DNA from: Xenoacremonium recifei
Taxonomy: Eukaryota > Ascomycota > Sordariomycetes > Hypocreales > Nectriaceae
Length of the DNA: 24,915 bases
Assembly (NCBI GenBank): GCA_012184525.1
Contig: WOFQ01000146.1
Span: forward strand, 1-24,915
Reading direction: 5' to 3'
The notes beneath the pieces are model-generated. The model saw only the letters and a list, made by a program, of their open reading frames with translations. It was not told the origin of the DNA and ran no database searches. Position numbers and translations under genes: made by a program. Below are positions 20,105 to 24,915 of this stretch, piece after piece (within the stretch, counting starts at the first letter, position 1; each line of letters starts with the position of its first letter).

Positions 20105-21001
20105 CTATTTCCATGTTGTTAGCCCGAACGTTTGCCCTTCTGGAACAGTCCAAAGAGGAGTTCCTAGCCCGTCAGCCGTTTCATGCGCGATAGAGTTCCC
20201 CCACCAATCTAAAGTAACATTTGCATAGAACAAGCAGAAAAAGAGAAAGAGTGAGGTGATAGCTAATCCGGCGCTCAATGCAGCAGATAAAAGGTAGTTA
20301 TACTTCATCCACCAGCCGATATGGTACTTCTTCGCCCAATACTGAAAGACAAGTCCAATAATGACCCATGGCATATAATTTCCTGCGGTAGCTGGAGGGA
20401 TCGCACCAATCGAGGCCATGACGACGGGAACGTGAATCTGACATCATGGTTAGAGAGATGTATAATAAGGACTGGTTATATACGAGGATCGAGATTTGGA
20501 ATTACCTTGGGAAAAATTCGACCAGGGAATTTTCGGTCGAGAGCCCAGATAACGACAGGGGCCAAGGCGCCGATAACAAAGAAATATAATATCGAATGGA
20601 ACATAGATCCGGGACTGAACAATTTGGAAGGACCAACCAGACCCCAGAAAGACATGCTAGATTTATATGCCGCCGAAATCGGACAAGTCAACTATAAACA
20701 GGTGAGTATGTGTATCCTGAATGAAATACATGTGCATGGAAAACAGGCAGAGCAGAGATTGGGATATAGGAATTTGTAGAAAAAGAGAATCTACATCGCC
20801 AGTCGCTTCATCGGTACATATTCCATCAATATTGTCGAGCGCCCAGACGTTGACACCTGTTTGCACAATGCAGTTGATCAGCATGCCCAGGCATTGGGCC
20901 TTAAAGACGCTCCGGGGGGGGATTTTCTGTGAGCATCGGTTTAGCCTGAATCGGAAGACTTCTCAGTATTACATGAAGACTCTTACCATGTACTGTCCAG
21001 C
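20105..21001 (-). pseudogene. truncated second OPT transporter (C-terminal part only)
   Basis: Only the C-terminal part of an oligopeptide transporter is present. Reading the minus strand, the recognisable exons are the end of one exon (GQYM, down to 20987), 20795-20926 (KIPPRSVFKAQ to DEATGD), 20506-20691 (TCPISAAYKSS to FPGRIFPK) and 20105-20437 (IHVPVVMASIGAIPP to the stop). Introns are 60, 103 and 68 bp, all GT-AG, and all keep frame. Upstream of GQYM, homology stops abruptly and the frame reads unrelated residues, and no NPG motif or N-terminal spans appear before AT2. Roughly the first 540 residues are missing relative to the OPT gene at 10324-12867. The remaining splice sites and frame are intact, which points to a fairly recent truncation. 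One intron (20438-20505) is absent from the other OPT gene, so this was a distinct family member, not a recent tandem copy. Confidence 0.85.
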
Positions 21002-21982
21002 TCTTATAAGGCGCTTCGCGGAAGAGTTGCCGCTACGGAGTTGTTGACCAGGGTCTCTTGAAGGAGGTTCTTATCAGACGCCGCCGCGGGGTATTAGCAA
21101 CATGATTGACCACTTGCATGGGTCCATTTTCGATTCTGATCATCAGATCCACCTTCCTTATCAGACGAGCTTAACCTCTTTCGGTCCTCGAGAACGCAGC
21201 TCTCCCATTGGGCAATTCAAGTATCCTTGACTGTGGCTGACTTCTATTCGTGTCATACATTCTGCGACGCAAACATACAGAGTGGAAGAAGGAGATCTGA
21301 GATACACAAAGCTTGAATACGCATCATCCTGGCCATGCCAAACAAACACAATTCCAAGGCGTTTCGGCAATGGCATCATCAGTTTCATGAGGGCTCGCGC
21401 ATAATCGGCATGCGTGCTCTCAATCTGTGGTGACTTAAGTCCATGGTCCCAGTTCTGCTTTATTCCGTCGTGAAACGATATTTACACCGATAGTGTGGCT
21501 TAGATTTGCCGCTATCGGTGGGGAGCGTGGCAAGACGGTCAACCATGGCTAGAGGATAATATGAACCGCAAAGAAGGATAGTGCGCAATTCAAGTTTCAT
21601 GCATAATCCAAATTGGGACTTGATGGAGCGGAAATGCCAGAGACCAGGATCCCAATGTCGCATATGCTCATAGATAGGCACGTGAGATGATCGTGATGTA
21701 AATTAACAATGTATTAAAAAAGTATCACCGTGTAATGTTTTAGCATAGTATAGCTAGTAAGTACAGGGGAGGTTGGGGCAACTTCGAAGGAAAAGAAGAC
21801 CATAAAAAGCAGTCGAAAGGAAGCAAGTCTAAGGAAGGTTTGAAGGACTGGAAAACTCTATAAATTCGACATCACAGAAAGTTGGCTCTTGCGGGAAAAA
21901 AGAATTATTTCCCTAACTCCTAGAAATTGAATAAAAAAATGGAAAACTTTTATATGGACTAGTCACGTCGATCGAATTTCCA
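21002..21982. other. gap between OPT remnant and AT2
   Basis: No family-recognisable gene is seen. It contains one open minus-strand stretch (21161-21481), listed separately. There is also a perfect 9-bp inverted repeat, CACCGATAG at 21485-21493 and CTATCGGTG at 21512-21520. A poly-A/T-rich part follows near 21700-21960, which is probably the AT2 3' side. Confidence 0.5.
21161..21388 (-). CDS. small unidentified open frame
   Basis: An open frame of 75 codons begins at an ATG at 21388. It stays open upstream to about 21481 without a start. The residue mix looks protein-like (the MPLPKRLGIVFVWHGQDDAY segment), but I recognise no family. A second open frame upstream (21460-21681) cannot be joined to it in frame by any GT-AG intron I found. 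It may be a fragment of a lost gene or chance. I infer no function. Confidence 0.2.
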   Translation of the reverse strand: MKLMMPLPKRLGIVFVWHGQDDAYSSFVYLRSPSSTLYVCVAECMTRIEVSHSQGYLNCPMGELRSRGPKEVKLV

Positions 21983-23512
21983 TTAGGGACTTCTAATCCT
22001 TCTATCACGTTCCAGTTCTTCCAAAGCCGACCTCAATCGAGAGAAAGCCACCGCAAGGGTTTCTAAGAAGTGTCCAGTGAAGACAAAACGGTATCTACCG
22101 GCACCCTCGGAGAAGAAAGCCTGTGAAGTGAAGTTCAGCACGGCGTAGGACACGGGGAGGCATTAGTTACTAACCGCACTAGGCTGTAGAAATAACCCTT
22201 TTTCCATGAGGTAGTGACATAACTGCACTTCTGGCGAGAGTCTTCTGCCCTGGAAATTGTCTTGATGATACAAACCGTTCTCATCCATCAACTTCGTCCA
22301 CTTGCTTAAGTCTATCCATATAAACAAGCCACTATTGGCTTTCTCAAACGGGATGCCGACTATTGAGAGTTGCATTGTGGTCCATGATCGAAACTCATCA
22401 AGCTTTTGTCGATACTTGATCACGTATTCGTTCAAGAAGCAGCGGTCTAACAATAGCGCTGTGAATAGGCGGTCCGAAAGCCCAGTCACCCATGTCGTCG
22501 GCCTTGGAGCCGTTAGCATTTTCCCTAAAAATACAAGGAGAGTGTCATACGCGAGTCTCCGCACGGCTTGCCATAGGAGTTCGTTGTGAGTGACGAGCCA
22601 GCCTAGCCGTAAGCCACTGAGCCCAAAATCCTTGGACGCGCCCGAGAGCACATGGATACTCCGCAACATGGATCCCTGACTGTCTGGCAAAGCCAGGACC
22701 GAGGTAAAAGCATCGAGGCCTGCGGCGGCACTCCCGGAGGACAGCGCGTAGATCTCGTCAGATATCAGATGAATGCCGTGCCGAGAGCAGAAGCTCGCAA
22801 TGCCTAAAAGTGTGTCCATTGAGTAGCACCGCCCAAGTGGATTGCATGGATTGCAGAGCAGTATAGCACGAACGTTAATTCCCTTTGATGCCGCCCCAGC
22901 AATTGCCAGCTCATACGCGTCAATGAGTTCCCCAGCGTACAGAGAGGAAAACCGGTCTTCGATGTGGCCAGTAGGCACCTCTACGAGGCGGATGTCATTT
23001 CTGTAAGTCAAGTCGGCCTCAAACATGCCGTAATTTGGGACCTCGAGCATAATTCCCTCATTAGGATCGCAGATGTTGAATGACAGAGAACTAAGCAAAG
23101 CTGAGACTCCATTTCCCACGAGAACGCATTCAGGGGAGACGGGCGTGGATGGTCGCCAGAGATCATTAGTAAAATCGGCAATGGCAATGACCAGCTCGTT
23201 AGAGCCCGCAGATGGCGAATGGTCCAGAGCTACAAGGTCAACTACCATAACCATTCAGAACGGTCACGGCAAGAACTTACATGATTTCAATTCACCCAAG
23301 ATCACTTGCTCTTTTGTCTGCACCCACTCACGCACCTCGTTGGCCATGAGGGCGTTAGTGGAGGAAGATATATCAATAAGCCCAGAAGGGCATTTCTTGT
23401 TATCATAAGAGGGGTATTTTTCTTTTTGTCTCTGGAGATCCATCATGAGCGTGGGTTTGAGGTTCTCAAGACCCCTCCTCGAGGGTTGCGACATGATCAT
23501 CTTGGCTCCCAT
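21983..23512 (-). CDS. ACC-synthase-like PLP aminotransferase, copy 2 (AT2)
   Basis: This paralogue of AT1 has 458 residues in four exons: 23281-23512, 22551-23229, 22175-22502 and 21983-22120. Introns are 51, 48 and 54 bp. Exons 1 and 2 have exactly the same lengths as in AT1 (232 and 679 nt), and all three introns fall at equivalent positions. The 48-bp intron (22503-22550, with a GCTAAC branch site) is open and in frame, so an unspliced reading would insert 16 residues. PLP-binding features are intact: Lys277 in SGASKDFGLSGLRLGW, NPCNPLGR, SDEIYALS, and a C-terminal arginine in GRYRFVFTG. The ACC-synthase glutamate is Thr52 (SSSTNAL). ATG 23512 is chosen because it gives the same exon-1 length as AT1. 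An in-frame ATG at 23551 would add 13 residues. The reaction is unknown, but a transaminase or a related PLP lyase is likely. Confidence 0.92.
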
Positions 23513-24915
23513 GACTGCGGAACTTTTACTTTGGATGGCAAGATATGTCATAAGAGAGCAGCGTGGACTACTTATGAAATTATGTCGGACATTCCGCTAA
23601 CACCAAATCCCGCCGAGTTCCGGGTGCCAAATTGGTCGATCCCATCGGAAGACGCGGCGCGGTCCCGCGTACCTCATTAAGTTAGTCCGATATGAACTAC
23701 GGAAGAGCTACAGCAGAAGCGATAAGAATTAAAAGGATTTGGTTGCGTCGAATTTGATGAAATGGCAAATGTCGCGAGGCGCGACAAACGCGCATCTATC
23801 GACTGCCCGCCGCCATATGAGGCCTATGCGCAGTCTCCAAAAGCCCTCTTCCTAGTCCAGGAGGCTTTTTACAGATCTTCTAGGCAAATCCGGTTTACTG
23901 CTATCATCCTACCTGCTTTTTTTTCTTCTACTTATTACACACTCCTATTAGTTAGCTTATCCTTCTCTATGCTTACAGGATAAGGCATCTTTATATTTCT
24001 TAAAAGAGTTTAGCTACTCGCAGTCACAATACATCGCTGATAATAAGCTGCTAGAATATATTTATTCTTAGACAGTAAATCCCAAATAGTATCTATCGCA
24101 AAGGCAGGCAAATCCCGTTATCTTACGGAATGCAACTCAGCCGGCGGCGGGAAACTTAGGGTACGCACAGTGTTGCAAACCTTCTCTGTCGCAGAATAGC
24201 CCTCTGTTCCTCCTTGAGAACCGCCCTCTACCTCCGGATCAAGATGTTTCGCAGGGTCGTTTGAGGGAATTGGAAATTCTTGCACGTACCGTCTGGCAAT
24301 ATGGGCTAATTAAGGCGCCATAACAGGGACATTCAGGGAGTACAGGTCACGCTCCCAGATCGCGGAGAACAACATAATTATACCCCATTACTAAATAGGC
24401 ACGAGGACCGCCCGTAGCACTTTAGCGCTACTACTACCTCGGTTCCTTGGGGTCCAAGCTACTATCACATGCGCGATTCCCTAAGAGGCAACTACCCGTT
24501 GGGCTCGGGTGGGTCAACCACACAGCCCAACTAAGGGCATTTTCCCTTGGGGAAAAAATCCTCAGACTAGGAGCTAATTTTCAGACAGCTTCCGGATCTT
24601 TGAACACACCCAAAATCACCAAAATCGAGTTTTTGCACTTTTTCAGCAGTCTATTTACACTTTTTATGATGAATCCGTATCAATGAGGGATGGAGAAGAC
24701 AGTCAGCTAGCTAGCCTGTTGCCTTCGGCTCTGAGGGCCGCGTAAATGACGCAAATCAATCTCCCAATTGACGACTTTGAGAGACCTTTTCAGATGATTT
24801 ACACACCTAATTGAATGCAAATCTAATCGACATTAGTCACCCCCGAGTCTGCCTTCCGGATAATACTCATTATTTGATGGTATCGTGACTGACGGGGCGG
24901 CGGCTGTGTTGGTGG
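23513..24915. other. AT2 promoter side and right-edge stretch without firm genes
   Basis: The first 200 bases upstream of AT2 are GC-richer and contain scattered CGG/CCG triplets, compatible with regulator binding but without a clear pair. Beyond 23760 I see small frames on both strands with no family match. Around 24498-24531 there is a hairpin with 8-bp arms (GTTGGGCT / AGCCCAAC). One short protein-like open frame (24118-24309, minus) is listed separately. No RNA gene was found. Confidence 0.5.
24118..24309 (-). pseudogene. possible C-terminal gene fragment of unknown family
   Basis: A 63-codon open stretch with no start codon ends in a TAA at 24118 and is preceded by a TAA at 24310-24312. 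The residue mix looks like a real protein end, with segments ARRYVQEFPIPSNDPAKH and KVCNTVRTLSFPPPAEL. I cannot name the family, and no upstream exon with a plausible splice was identified. It may be a remnant or chance. Confidence 0.2.

Noticed and set aside
20321..21047. Plus-strand frames opposite the OPT remnant
   Set aside because: The minus strand carries clear OPT motifs; the plus frames are antisense shadows.
758..23512. Assignment to a known metabolite cluster such as an aspergillomarasmine-type or gliotoxin-type pathway
   Set aside because: The aspartate-related and GliI-like enzymes invite the comparison, but no core enzyme of those pathways is present and the match would rest on single broad families.
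24498..24531. Hairpin GTTGGGCT / AGCCCAAC as a terminator or transposon end
   Set aside because: The arms are only 8 bp with an 18-bp loop, there is no adjacent gene end and no second terminus was found. It can arise by chance.
1..24915. CRISPR array, rRNA or bacterial-type operon signals
   Set aside because: No regularly spaced repeats or rRNA-like sequence were seen, and the intron-bearing genes show the window is eukaryotic.

Overview
The window looks like a filamentous ascomycete genome, most likely Eurotiales-like (Aspergillus/Penicillium). The genes carry short GT-AG introns of 48-103 bp, often with CTAAC/CTAAT-like branch sites. There is a Zn2Cys6 regulator, long AT-richer intergenic stretches, and CGGAGTACGGAGT-type palindromes in promoters. 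Taxonomy is inferred from gene style, not from a marker gene.

Layout, left to right: an M18 aspartyl-type aminopeptidase (minus, 758-2295); a PLP-dependent ACC-synthase-like aminotransferase, AT1 (minus, 3383-4879); a Zn2Cys6 transcription factor (minus, 5184-7237); a divergent promoter; an M61 HExxH metallopeptidase with a C-terminal PDZ-like domain (plus, 7629-9428); an oligopeptide (OPT) transporter (plus, 10324-12867); a decayed ABCC-type ABC transporter (minus, about 13480-14680); a small MITE-like inverted-repeat element (15975-16142); a secreted S10 serine carboxypeptidase (plus, 16379-18081); an L-aspartate-dehydrogenase-like oxidoreductase (plus, 18851-19657); a truncated C-terminal remnant of a second OPT transporter (minus, 20105-21001); and a second ACC-synthase-like aminotransferase, AT2 (minus, 21983-23512), paralogous to AT1. 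The last 1.4 kb holds no gene I can support firmly.

Together the intact genes read as a co-located, pathway-specific set: a secreted carboxypeptidase, a peptide importer, two intracellular aminopeptidases (one of the acidic-residue type), an aspartate-dehydrogenase-like enzyme and two aminotransferase-fold enzymes around one dedicated regulator. No NRPS, PKS, terpene or RiPP core gene is visible. Two readings fit: a peptide-scavenging and acidic-amino-acid catabolic cluster, or an unusual biosynthetic cluster for a small amino-acid- or peptide-derived metabolite. Two features argue for non-standard chemistry: the dehydrogenase lacks the conserved family histidine, and both ACC-synthase-like enzymes lack the ACC-synthase glutamate. 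The dead ABC pump and truncated second OPT show that the locus is partly eroding, or that it expanded by duplication and is being pruned.

Gene models were spliced by eye. Intron boundaries are supported by GT-AG ends, frame restoration and family motifs continuing across the junctions.
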